NCBI GenBank assembly: GCA_009663005.1
Contig: CM018914.1
Location: forward strand, 15,268,485-15,278,484
DNA: 10,000 nucleotides
Direction of reading: 5' to 3'
Origin: Actinidia chinensis
Lineage: Eukaryota > Streptophyta > Magnoliopsida > Ericales > Actinidiaceae
Shown here: positions 1 through 7,429 of the stretch, piece by piece
Layout of the letters: every line of letters begins with the position of its first letter
Numbering within the stretch: position 1 is the first letter of the stretch
Notes under the pieces: model-generated
Database searches by the model: none
The model's input: only the letters and a program-made list of their open reading frames with translations
What the model was told of the DNA's origin: nothing
Made by a program: the position numbers and the translations under genes

Positions 1-2
1 AA

Positions 3-530
3 ATGTTCGCCCGATTGGAGGAAGACATTAGGCAAGCTGAAAAAATCACAGGGGCACCCGCTAGGGGTGAGGGACAGTTCAAAAAGAGGAAAGAAAATTT
101 GATTGATTTTGAGTCTCGAGCAAGGCAAGGGATCAATGTGGTCTTCAAAGAGTCAATACACAAGCTCCTAGCCTGGATTCGAGACAAGCCATAGTTCAAA
201 AAACTAGAGCCCATGGGAGAGGACCCCAGAAGGCGCAACCAAAGGTGGAGATGCTCTTTCCACGAGGAAAAAGGACACATAACCGATAGTTGCGAGCTCT
301 CAAATCGTTTTTAGACCAGCTGGTCAAAGACAAACATCTCAAAGAATTCATTGACGAAGGAAAGACCTGAGCAGAGAAAGACCAGGCCAAGCCAAGCCTA
401 AGGTTTGACCAAGGTGGAAATGTCGAATCCGACTTGATGGTAGACGAAGAAGAGGATCTACCCTTGGGAACAATTCACATGATTAGTGGCCCACACCACC
501 CGGATCTTAAGAATAGAATTTGGAGAATAG
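3..530 (+). pseudogene. gag polyprotein, C-terminal part with zinc knuckle
   Basis: This is the 3' part of a Ty3/gypsy gag, the structural protein that packages element RNA in cytoplasmic particles. The frame enters from the left edge, so the first ATG at 4 is probably not the real start. Typical Tat-type gag features follow in order: a stretch ending in LLAWIRDKP, a TAG stop at 192-194, a basic DPRRRNQ segment, and the knuckle C(252)-H(261)-H(276)-C(291), spaced CX2HX4HX4C. This is a His variant of the retroviral-type CX2CX4HX4C knuckle. A frameshift near 300 moves the following DQLVKDKHLKEF segment to another frame, with a TGA at 368-370. The acidic DEEEDLPLGTIHMISGP segment precedes the protease in relatives and runs on to a TGA near 535. 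Clearly inactive. Confidence 0.8.
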
Positions 531-549
531 AATGATTAGTGGCCCACAC
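479..549 (+). repeat. 18-bp direct repeat at the missing-protease junction
   Basis: The 18-mer atgattagtggcccacac occurs at 479-496 and again, perfectly, at 532-549, with 35 bp between. To its left is the end of gag; to its right, in another frame, is the segment that directly precedes reverse transcriptase. An aspartic protease with its D-S/T-G motif should lie between them and is not there. The repeat looks like filler DNA copied locally during repair of the deletion. Confidence 0.7.
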
Positions 550-1438
550 TACACCAGGTCATCAAATTCGCTACTTTCTATAGCGAGGAAGCTTTTTACG
601 GAGACCAAGTGGCGGCCAAACAATGTTACCTCGCTACGGTCTCCACAAAGGTAGTTATGAAAGAAGTACATCTGGTCGAAGAAGAACGTGAAGTCCTGGA
701 AGATGTCAGGAGGAACCCCGAGGCTAAGGTCGTGGAAGACTTGGTACGCTTTGAACTAGATGAGCCAAGCTCAGATCGTTTCTTTCTCACGGGAGCGAAC
801 TTGGAAGAACGAGAGAGAACTGATGTCATCCAATTTCTTAAAGCAAATATCAAGGTCTTCGTGTGGACACCTTATGAGATGCCTGAGATAGACCCGAACT
901 TCATCAGACATGGACTGAACGTTCTACCGAATGCCCGACCAGTCAAACAAAGAGGAAGAAAATCTACAACAAAGCACGTTGACATAGTGATCAAGGAAGT
1001 GGAGAAGTTAAAAGAGGCGAGTGCAATAACTGAGGTTCTTTACCCAAGCTGGCTATCCAACACAGTAGTGGTAAATAAGAAGACCGACAAATGGAGGGTA
1101 TGTATGGACTTTACAAGCCTCAACCGAGCTTGTCTTAAAGATTGCTTTTCGTTGCCCAAAATTGACCAACTGGCGAATTTTACCTCGGGTCATGCCCGCA
1201 TGAGCTTTTTAGATGCATACCGAGATTACCACCAGATTTTCATGCACAAGTTAGACCGAGAAAAGACTGCGTTCATCACCCTCAGAGGCATTTTTTGCTA
1301 CAAAGTCATGCCCTTTAGTTTGAAGAACACTGGGGCCATGTATCAAAGTATGATCACCAAAATGTTCGAGCCGATCCTGGGTAAGACCATGGATGCTTAC
1401 ATTGACGATATGGTAGTCAAGAGCAAAGAAGAGCCCTG
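550..1438 (+). pseudogene. pol: Reverse transcriptase domain of pol
   Basis: RNA-dependent DNA polymerase of a Ty3/gypsy element, the longest intact stretch of the old pol. The open frame runs from about 550 (VIKFAT, then GDQVAAKQCYL) to TGA at 1437-1439. An ATG-like start is not expected, since pol is made as a polyprotein; the GTG at 609 has no special meaning. Visible RT landmarks are WRVCMDFTSLN (fingers), SFLDAY with catalytic Asp at 1212-1214, FSLKNTGAMYQ, and YIDDM with the paired Asp codons at 1404-1409. All three catalytic acids are therefore present. Several usually constant positions differ, including YRDYHQ for the common YRGYHQ and FSLKNTGA for FGLKNAGA, as expected of a relic. 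The upstream protease is absent and the frame breaks just after VVKSKEEP. Confidence 0.9.
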
Positions 1439-1976
1439 AATGCGGCAAAATACGCCTTCGAGGTGGATTCAGGGAATTTCTTAGTGTACCTAGTGATGAG
1501 CGGGGGATAAAAGTAAACCCAGAGCAAATAACTGTAATCAACGATCTTAGCCTGAAGACTGCGAAGGAGGTGCAAAAACTGACTGGAATGGCAGCGGCAC
1601 TGAATAGAGTCATTAGTAAGTCCTCATACAAATGCCGTCCATTTTTTAAACTCCTATGAAAAAATATAAAGTTTCATGGAATGAGGAGTGCGAGTTGGCA
1701 CTCCAAGAGTTCAAAAAATACTTAACCCAACCACTGCTTTTTTTCACATCGAATGAGGGAGAGCTGTTCTATGTTTACCTTGCCGTCTCGGAACATGCCG
1801 TTAGCTCGGTATTGTTAAGGGAGGTGAACAGAGAACACGCCCGATCTACTTTGTCAGCAAAATATTTACGGATTTTCAGACAAGGTACTTGCCATCGGAG
1901 AAGCTCGTTCTAGCTTGGTTTTGACTTTGCAAAAACTCATGCACTATTTCCAAGCACACCCTGTAGCTGTGTATAC
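1439..1976 (+). pseudogene. pol: RT connection and first RNase H, left part
   Basis: This is the continuation of pol after the YIDDM box, broken into several frames. NAAKYAFEVDSGNFL starts right after the stop, which implies that about 20 residues of the RT thumb were lost there. A frameshift follows, then NPEQITVIND and KEVQKLTGMAAALNRVIS, the usual thumb/connection signature. From 1656 KVSWNEECELALQEFKKYL leads into the Ty3-type RNase H (LYLAVSE-like motif, here FYVYLAVSEHAVSSVLLRE). Past 1850 the match moves to other frames: TRYLPSEKLVLAW, then LMHYFQAHPVAVYT. At VYT the domain is interrupted by a transposon and resumes at 2488. At least four frame changes make it non-functional. Confidence 0.8.
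1969..1976. repeat. Left target-site duplication of the hAT-like element
   Basis: gtgtatac, identical to 2480-2487. The match extends by one base on each side (tgtgtatact), so the true duplication is 8 to 10 bp depending on where the element ends. Confidence 0.8.
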
Positions 1977-2479
1977 TAGGGTTGTCCAAAACTTTCACCC
2001 AACCTGACCCGACCCGACTACAGTGGCGGGTCGAGTTAGGGTGGACATTCCAATTTTTTTTATTTTTTGGGTCGGATTCGGGTGATTGGTATAAAGGAGT
2101 CAGGTGACCCAACCCGACCACATAAATTCATGTAATGCTTTCATTTTTACAAATTCATGTAATGCTTTCCTATATATTTTTCTTATCATTTTGTTGAAAA
2201 TGGATCCTATATATTTTTACTTTCAACTCGTCACCATCAATTATCTCACTTTGCAGTTTTTGTTTAACATGAAAATAGTGTTTGTTAAGAGGTGCAAAAA
2301 ATAAAGAGGAATTTCTCCACCCGACCCGAGACCCGACTCACCCCCACACCCGACCCCGACCCGACCCGACCCGACTAGATAGTCGATCAGGTTCGGGTGA
2401 GTATTTTCTCAATCTGACTTTTATCGAGTCGGATCTTACCTGACCCGAACCCGACCAAACCCGACCGATGGACATCCTT
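1977..2479. mobile_element. Non-autonomous hAT-like DNA transposon inserted in RNase H
   Basis: A ~503-bp insertion with no credible ORF. Its ends are imperfect inverted repeats: the left starts tagggttgtcca and the reverse complement of the right end is aaggatgtcca. Identical direct repeats flank it, an 8-bp gtgtatac core inside a 10-bp match (1968-1977 and 2479-2488). The subterminal regions are packed with cccgac/acccga motifs on the left (about 1998-2035) and more densely on the right (about 2320-2470). The middle is AT-rich. An 8-bp duplication plus TAGGG-type ends and subterminal short repeats fits hAT MITE-like elements. A Mutator-like element with a 9-10 bp duplication is the main alternative. 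Removing it restores the RNase H reading frame exactly, so it came later than the retrotransposon. Confidence 0.8.
2124..2169. repeat. Two direct copies of a 19-bp motif inside the hAT-like element
   Basis: aaattcatgtaatgctttc occurs at 2124-2142 and 2151-2169, a 27-bp step. A second short motif, cctatatattttt, also appears twice nearby (about 2169 and 2206). These are internal duplications in the AT-rich core. Confidence 0.75.
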
Positions 2480-2487
2480 GTGTATAC
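2480..2487. repeat. Right target-site duplication of the hAT-like element
   Basis: gtgtatac, identical to 1969-1976. The codons for V-Y-T of RNase H are duplicated here, showing that the insertion split this codon run. Confidence 0.8.
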
Positions 2488-2840
2488 TGAATTTTTGCTC
2501 AAAAATATTTTGTCGAAAGTAGACCTGTCCGGGCAACTTTCAAAATGGGCTATTTAACTCGGATAGTCTGACATAAAGTTTTTGCCGAGGGCAGCAATAA
2601 AAGGACAGGTCCTGGAGGATTTTGTGGAGGAATTTTCACCCCATGCTATGAGTCCAAAGCAAGGTTACCTTGTGTCTGCATGCAGCAGGAAGGAAAGTTC
2701 TACATCAAGACCTCCCGAAAACCAACCAGAGCCAAGGGGGCCAGAGGTTACCTAAGAATCACCTCAGATCTCGGCAACATCCAGCACTAGTAGGCCGATT
2801 GAGGGTCCCGAGGTTGTTTTAGAATCACCTCAAATCAATC
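2488..2840 (+). pseudogene. pol: First RNase H, right part, and linker to the second RNase H
   Basis: The frame broken by the transposon resumes with EFLLKNIL, then DLSGQLSKWAI and a TAA at 2555-2557. This is the end of the Ty3-type RNase H. A new frame from 2579 gives FLPRAAIKGQVLEDFVEEFSP, matching the linker that in relatives reads PRxAIKxQxLxDFxxEFxP before the second RNase H. The stretch 2640-2840 is low in recognisable motifs and has stops in all frames. It corresponds to the variable tether between the two RNase H domains. Confidence 0.7.
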
Positions 2841-3337
2841 CCACCACGACATGGAAAATGTTCGTAGATGGAGCGAAAAATAGTCTAGGCACAGGGGCAG
2901 GAATAGTCTTGAAGAGCTCAGAGGGGGCAATATTTGAATAATGCCTTAGGCTGAATTTCCCAACAATAAATACCAAGGCTAAGTATGAAGCCTTCATTGC
3001 AGGACTTAGGTCCGCTAGCAATCTAAGAATTCCCAAGCTCCATATTTTTAGTGACTTAAAGCTGGTGGTTAACCAAGTCATTGGAAAATTTAAAGCTTGG
3101 GGACACAAGATGGCGAAATACTTAGCTATCGCGAAGAGCCTCCTCACTGATTTTAAGGCTGTAAAGATCGAGCAGGTGGGGAGAGATCTAAATTCACACG
3201 CAGATGCACTAGCAAGCTTGGTGTCAGTTCTTGAAGGGGAAGTAGGGAGAACCATCGCAGTTGAGATTATCTCGGCCCCTAACCTCGAGAGACAGCAAAA
3301 ATCTGTCCTAACCAATCATGAGTTGGGCCCAAGCTAG
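2841..3337 (+). pseudogene. pol: Second RNase H (Tat-lineage archaeal-type RNase H)
   Basis: An extra RNase H domain between the RT-linked RNase H and integrase, diagnostic of the Tat lineage. It would degrade RNA in RNA:DNA hybrids during reverse transcription. The four acidic catalytic positions can all be seen in one frame: MFVDGA (Asp 2867-2869), KYEAFIAGL (Glu 2987-2989), FSDLKLVVNQV (Asp 3053-3055) and SHADALASL (Asp 3203-3205). The frame is interrupted only by a TAA at 2939-2941, where relatives usually have Gln (CAA), so a single C-to-T change would explain it. The usual SDS is SDL here. The frame closes at TAG 3335-3337, again short of the integrase. This is the best preserved domain after RT. 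Confidence 0.85.
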
Positions 3338-3640
3338 ATGGACCCGATTATAAGTTTCATGCAACATGATAAGCTACTAGACGACAAGAGAGAGGCACAC
3401 AAAATTAGGGTGAACGCAACACGGTTCTAGATCTCCCCATCTGGAGACTTGTACCAAAGATCTTACTTGGGACCTTACTTGTTGTGCATTCACCAGAGCT
3501 TGGTTGAAAATGTGCTTTTCGAGATCCACAAAGGACTATGCGAACTACACTCAGGGGGAAGATCATTAGCTCACTGAGCCCTCATGCCAAAAAACGCTTA
3601 AACATATGTCCTCAAGTGTCCAAAGTGGCAACTTTTTTCC
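3338..3640 (+). pseudogene. pol: Integrase N-terminal zinc-binding domain, degraded
   Basis: Between the second RNase H and the integrase core the expected HHCC domain is recognisable in one frame but broken by TGA at 3575-3577 and TAA at 3599-3601. His codons sit at 3527-3529 (EIHKGLC) and 3548-3550 (ELHSGGRSLAH). The first Cys is at 3617-3619 in KCPKWQ. The position that should be the second Cys is TGG (Trp) at 3626-3628, so the zinc site is incomplete. The segment before it (3338-3500) shows only scattered matches such as GDLYQRSYLGPYL-like residues in shifted frames. Confidence 0.7.
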
Positions 3641-4546
3641 CCCAGATATATCAACCGGCGAGGGCCTTGACCCCACTCATCAATCCATGGCCCTTCGCTC
3701 AATGGGAAATGGACATCGTGGGGGGCTTGCCCCGAGCTCCAGGGAACAAGAGATTCTTGCTTGCAGCAACAAACTACTTCTTAAAGTGGGTGGAGGCCGA
3801 ACCATTGACCCAAATCAGGGAGATGGACGTGATCAGGTTTATACCAAAAAATATTTGTCTAGTTTTGGAATCTCCAGAGCATTCATATCGGACAACAGAA
3901 GACAATTCATTGGTAAAAAGGTTAGAAATTTGTTGGAGCAGTTGAAGATTAAGTTTTACAACTTGACACCGAGCTACCTTCAATGCAACGGGCAAGCCGG
4001 AGCCTCCAACAAGACAATCATGAATGGGATCAAGAAGAGGCTTGAAAAAGCCAAAGGAAAGTGGGTCGAAGAATTGCCAAACATGTTGTGGGCATATCGA
4101 ACCATATCGCGGAAAGCGACGAAAGAATGCCATACTCCCTAACTTTCAGTTTCGAAACTATGATCCCACTAGAGGTTAGTTTGTCCACAATTTGGACCGA
4201 GGAATATGATGCCAATTACAATGAAAAAGTCTTAGCCCAAGACCTCAACCTCGCAAAAGAAAGATGAGAAAATGCACTTATTCGGATGATTGACTACCAA
4301 AAATAGCTGGCCAAGACATACAATCAGAGAGTCCAACACAGAGAATTTTTAATTGGTGACCTCGTCCTGAGAAAAGTTGTTGGAAACACCAAGGACCTGG
4401 TAGAGGGAAAGCTCGGTCCGAACTAGGAAGGGCCTTACAGGATAATCAAGCCCACCGAAAAGGGCGTTTGTTATCTCAAGGACTCAAAAGGCAAACAAGT
4501 TCCGAGACTTTGGAATTCCAACAACCTGAAAAAGTATTACCACTGA
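3641..4546 (+). pseudogene. pol: Integrase catalytic core and C-terminal module
   Basis: DDE integrase, which joins element DNA to host chromosomes. The core begins in one frame with NPWPFAQWEMDIVGGLP (first Asp 3712-3714) and NYFLKWVEAEPL. Near 3850 it shifts to another frame: FGISRAFISDNRRQF holds the second Asp (3891-3893). The motif CNGQAGASNKTI carries Gly at 3999-4001 where the family has the catalytic Glu, so the active site is dead. KKRLEKAKGKWVEELPNMLWAYRT follows. Near 4100-4130 it shifts again to MIPLEVSLST and the C-terminal module (GDLVLRKVVGN, GKLGPN-stop-EGPYRI, LWNSNNLKKYY). Stops are at 4265-4267, 4304-4306 and 4424-4426, the last replacing the Trp usual in NWEGPY. The natural end of pol is TGA 4544-4546. 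Confidence 0.9.
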
Positions 4547-4649
4547 AATATAATTTTTCTATCCAACCTAAAAATTTACATCAATATACTTGTTCATAGT
4601 TTTATGCACTAGAGTGTATCCTTCAATTATCTGAATGAACAAATGCTAA
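4547..4649. other. Short AT-rich spacer after pol
   Basis: Starts immediately after the pol stop. No ORF, no obvious polypurine tract and no LTR-like TG start were seen. It leads directly into the first tandem repeat. Confidence 0.5.
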
Positions 4650-4885
4650 GGAAGAGTTAGCCGAACTTGAAGAGAGTTCTGAGCTCTGTCCAACTTTGCT
4701 AAATATACTTGAAAATTTTTTGGGAAGAGTTAGCCGAGCTCCAACCAAGTTCTGAGCTCTGTCTAAAAAGTTTTCCAAAAAGTATACTTAGTGAATTCCT
4801 ACGATTGAGGAAGAGTTAGCCGAGCTCCAAGTGAGTTCTGAGCTCTATTCTTAAAATTTTCAACAAGAAGTATACTTGGTCAATT
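4650..4885. repeat. Short ~80-bp tandem repeat array (about three copies)
   Basis: Three diverged copies start with ggaagagttagccga at about 4650, 4723 and 4809 (steps of 73 and 86 bp). Each holds gttctgagctct some 20-25 bp later and ends with a run like aagtatacttg. A fourth, poorly conserved start (gggaag...ttgccgaatta) is seen near 4895. The ttagccgagctc core is the same as in the 5957-7253 array, so the two arrays share an ancestor. Confidence 0.85.
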
Positions 4886-4991
4886 CAAAATAATGGGAAG
4901 CAGAAACTTGCCGAATTACACAAACATACAAAGATGTGAAGAGGCAGAAAAGTATACAGATTGCAAACAAAAGTGTAGAAAGAAAGGAGAT

Positions 4992-4997
4992 TTTATT
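4992..4997 (-). terminator. Candidate minus-strand polyadenylation signal
   Basis: AATAAA on the minus strand within gttaataaaatctcc, about 630 bp downstream of the minus-strand TATA box, followed by T-rich sequence. The motif is short and can occur by chance; its position relative to the TATA box is the only support. Confidence 0.3.
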
Positions 4998-5178
4998 AAC
5001 ACAAAATTTTAGTTACAAAGCTTGAGCCCATTCGATTACATCAAGAACGAGACCTCATTTCGGTCAGTACATCAATCTATCACTACAAAGCCTACTCTAG
5101 GTGCACAACCGAGCTCCAAAGCTTCATGGAGACAACCAAGATATGCTAGAGAATCTACAGAGCATTTATCCAGATAAT

Positions 5179-5214
5179 GGATATGACCTAGAAGTTGGAT
5201 ATGATCTAGAAGTT
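5179..5214. repeat. Tandem duplication of an 18-bp unit
   Basis: ggatatgacctagaagtt (5179-5196) is followed directly by ggatatgatctagaagtt (5197-5214), with one difference. It is a simple local duplication. Confidence 0.85.
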
Positions 5215-5616
5215 CTATCCGAGGGCACACCCGATCAATTACAAAATTGCCTGAACCGACAACATTTATACATTGCCCCCTGTCATGATCGACTTAGAAG
5301 TCACAGCGCTAGCTTCTTCTCTTCAACTTGGCCAATCCGAGCCAGAGAAAAGCACCGGGCATAGGAAAAATGCCAAGGGAAGAGTTTTGTCAAACCCATG
5401 GAGAAGAAGAACAACACGTTACATACCTTTTGGGAACATAAGGTCTGCCTTACAGATCTTTTGAAAACAAAAGAGGATCAGAAGCAGGACCACCCCATGA
5501 GAGGAAGGTTCGGGGTGCCTGAATTTGAAGACCATTATCTCTGATTTAAGAGAGAGGATACTTTGAACCAAAAGATTGGAAGACTGTTGATGCAGAAATA
5601 AAGCCAGGACACGCCC

Positions 5617-5624
5617 TATTTATA
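5617..5624 (-). promoter_or_regulatory. Candidate minus-strand TATA box
   Basis: Read on the minus strand the sequence is ctattataaatagggcg, a near-ideal plant TATA box (TATAAATA) with the GGG context common in plant LTR promoters. A start site would be expected about 30 bp downstream, near 5590. A splice-donor-like aaaaggtatgt follows on the same strand near 5425. The transcript would run leftward, opposite to gag-pol. Function is inferred from sequence only. Confidence 0.45.
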
Positions 5625-5956
5625 ATAGTAGTGGAAGGCCAAACGCATCATCATTAATGGGGAGGCTGATAGTCTTCCATTAAAACAGAAGACATAGGAA
5701 GATGCACAATGTGAATCTGGTTGAAACGTTTTGCACGATTGCTGGTGTAAACCGTTCTACGAGGAGACACGCGCCGCATCGAGAATGCATCCCGCATCCA
5801 ATTATCCATAAACCCATTAAATGTGGTAAGGCTAACCGCCATTTCAAGTAGATGGACCGGCGGTGCATGCTCCCAAATATGACATTTTGTAGACTAACCA
5901 GCATCAAATGACTAATTAGAGACAGACATGTGGCGTCCAAACTTGCCAGACATAAT

Positions 5957-7253
5957 GGGGAGTTAGCTGAGCTCCCAAAGAGCTTCGAACTCGACCTCGA
6001 GTAATTTTGCTCTTTGTACTTGGTAGAAAATTTGGGAAAGGATTAGCTGAGCCTCGTGAGCTCTGAATCCTATTCCGTAGGCTCTACTAGGGGACACTTT
6101 GCCAAAGACAGGATGGAGAGTTAGCTGAGCTCTAAGAGAGCTCCGAACTCGACCCAAGGTAATTTTCCTCTATGTACTTGGCAGAAAATTTGGAGAAGGA
6201 TTAGCCGAGCCTCGTAAGCTCCGAATCCTGTTCTATGGGCTCTGCTAGGGGACACTTTACCAAAGACAGGATGGGGAGTTAGCCAAGCTCTAAGGGAGCT
6301 CTGAACACGACCCTGGGTATATTTCCTCTATGCACTTGGCAAAAATTTTAGGGAAGGATTAGCCGATCCTCGTGAGATCTAAATTCTGTTCCGTAGGCTC
6401 TGTTTGGGAACACTTTGTCAGAGATAAGATGGGGAATTAGTCAAGATTTGAGGGAGCTCCGAACTCGATCTTGGATAATTTTCCTTTGTGTACTTGGCAA
6501 AAAATTTGGGGAAGGATTAGCCAAATCTCATGAGCTCTGAATCCTATTCTATAGGCTCTACAAGGGGACACTTTGCCAGAGATGTGATAGGGAGTTAGTC
6601 GAGCTCTGAAGGAGCTCCAAACTCGACCCCGAATAATTTTTCTTTGTGTACTTGGTAGAAAATTTGGGGAAGGATTAGCCGAGCCTCGTGATCTCTGAAT
6701 CCTGTTCCGTAGGCTCTGACAGGGGACACTTTGCAAGAGACGGGATGGGGAAGGATTAGCCAAACCTCATGAGCTCTGAATCCTATTTTGTAGGCTTTAC
6801 AAAGGGACACTTTGCCAGAGATGTGGTAGGGAGTTAGTCGAGCTCTGAGGGAGCTCCAAACTTGACCCCGAGTAATTTTTCTCTATGTACTTGGTAGAAA
6901 ATTTAGGGAAGGATTAGCCGAGCCTCGTGATCTCTGAATCCTGTTCTGTAGGCTCTGATAGGGGACACTTTGCAAGAGACGGGATGGGGAGTTAGCCGAG
7001 CTCTAAGGGAGCTTCAAACTCGACCTCGAGTAATTTTCCTCTATGTACTTGGCAGAAAATTTAAGAAAGGATTATCCGAGCCTCATGAGCTCCGAATCCT
7101 ATTCCGTAGGCTCTGATAAGGGACACTTTGCCAGAGATGGGATGAGGAATTAACCGAGCTCTAAGGGAGCTCCGAACTCTACCCGAAGTAAGTTTCCTAT
7201 ATGTACTTGGCAAAAAATTCTAGGAAGGATTAGTCGAGCCTCGTGAGCTCCTT
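5957..7253. repeat. 158-bp dimeric tandem repeat array, about eight copies
   Basis: The A-half start (agttag or a variant) falls at 5961, 6119, 6277, 6435 and 6593, then 6832, 6990 and 7148. The step is exactly 158 bp, except for one of 239 bp (158+81). Each unit has two related halves of about 79 bp. Half A begins gagttagccgagctctaag and continues to gtacttggcagaaaattt. Half B begins aggattagccgagcctcgtg and continues to ggggacactttgccagaga. Both share ttagccgagc. Half A holds a potential hairpin, gagctc-N5-gagctc. The last copy stops within half B at about 7253. Since 158 is not a multiple of 3, minus-strand open frames here are repeat artefacts. Satellite-like arrays of this kind are known in the 3' untranslated region of Tat-lineage elements. 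Confidence 0.92.
6747..6827. repeat. Orphan B half-unit inside the 158-bp array
   Basis: After gggatgggg the sequence goes straight to aaggattagcc, so half A is missing and two B halves are adjacent. The extra length is 81 bp, one half-unit, which indicates an out-of-register exchange between A and B halves. Confidence 0.85.
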
Positions 7254-7429
7254 TAACCCAGAAATGGTAATTTTTGCTAAAGTATACTATGCATGAGAAA
7301 AGAATTGAAACAAAATGCAGAAGCAAAGTTCTATTGTGAAAGCCAAAAGAAAAACAAGTCTTTACAAGCCTAAGCAAAAATTAAACAAGTTTTCAAAACA
7401 AAAAAAAGAAGAGAAAAACATGTAAAAAC
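7254..7429. other. AT-rich spacer, likely 3' untranslated part of the antisense gene
   Basis: Lies between the repeat array and the stop codon of the minus-strand pseudogene. It is A-rich on the plus strand (a purine run at 7400-7418) and so T-rich in the sense of the antisense gene, as in plant 3' untranslated regions. No canonical AATAAA was recognised on the minus strand. Confidence 0.4.

Larger units (their letters stand above)
4886..5956. other. Non-coding ~1.05-kb block between the two repeat arrays
   Basis: This block separates two related tandem arrays and is flanked by the 8-bp direct repeat ataatggg (4890-4897 and 5952-5959). No convincing gene is present; the open stretches on both strands near 5050-5460 are short, mutually overlapping and unlike any family I recognise. 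On the minus strand it has a TATA box and, about 630 bp downstream, AATAAA. It could be a solo LTR or other insertion in reverse orientation, or an internal minus-strand promoter region. TG/CA ends with a clean 5-bp duplication could not be shown, so the LTR reading stays open. Confidence 0.4.

Noticed and set aside
1251..1631. Minus-strand open frame opposite the RT end
   Set aside because: Shadow of RT; the plus strand carries YIDDM and other RT motifs here.
2104..2304. 66-codon plus-strand open frame inside the hAT-like element
   Set aside because: It is AT-rich, includes the 19-bp duplication and has no family features; the element is non-autonomous.
2320..2470. cccgac-rich stretch considered as telomere-like or interstitial telomeric repeat
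   Set aside because: The motif is not the plant telomere repeat (TTTAGGG/CCCTAAA) and is confined to the ends of the small transposon.
2830..3315. 161-codon minus-strand open frame over the second RNase H
   Set aside because: It is the antisense shadow of the well-supported plus-strand RNase H.
3774..4133. Minus-strand open frame opposite the integrase
   Set aside because: Shadow of the integrase core, whose motifs are plain on the plus strand.
5101..5464. Two overlapping plus-strand open frames and an opposing minus-strand open stretch
   Set aside because: None has recognisable motifs, they overlap one another on both strands, and one includes the 18-bp tandem duplication. Probably non-coding.
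5654..5940. Two overlapping minus-strand open frames of 62 and 86 codons
   Set aside because: They lie just upstream of the minus-strand TATA box, use two frames over the same bases and resemble no family. More likely promoter or U3-type sequence.
5963..7377. Several minus-strand open frames of 60-108 codons across the repeat array
   Set aside because: They are translations of the 158-bp tandem repeat. The unit length is not a multiple of three, so the frames rotate and stay short; composition follows the repeat, not a protein.
7400..7418. Purine run considered as the polypurine tract before a 3' LTR
   Set aside because: The sequence right after it is the coding C-terminus of the antisense gene, not an LTR start with a matching partner.
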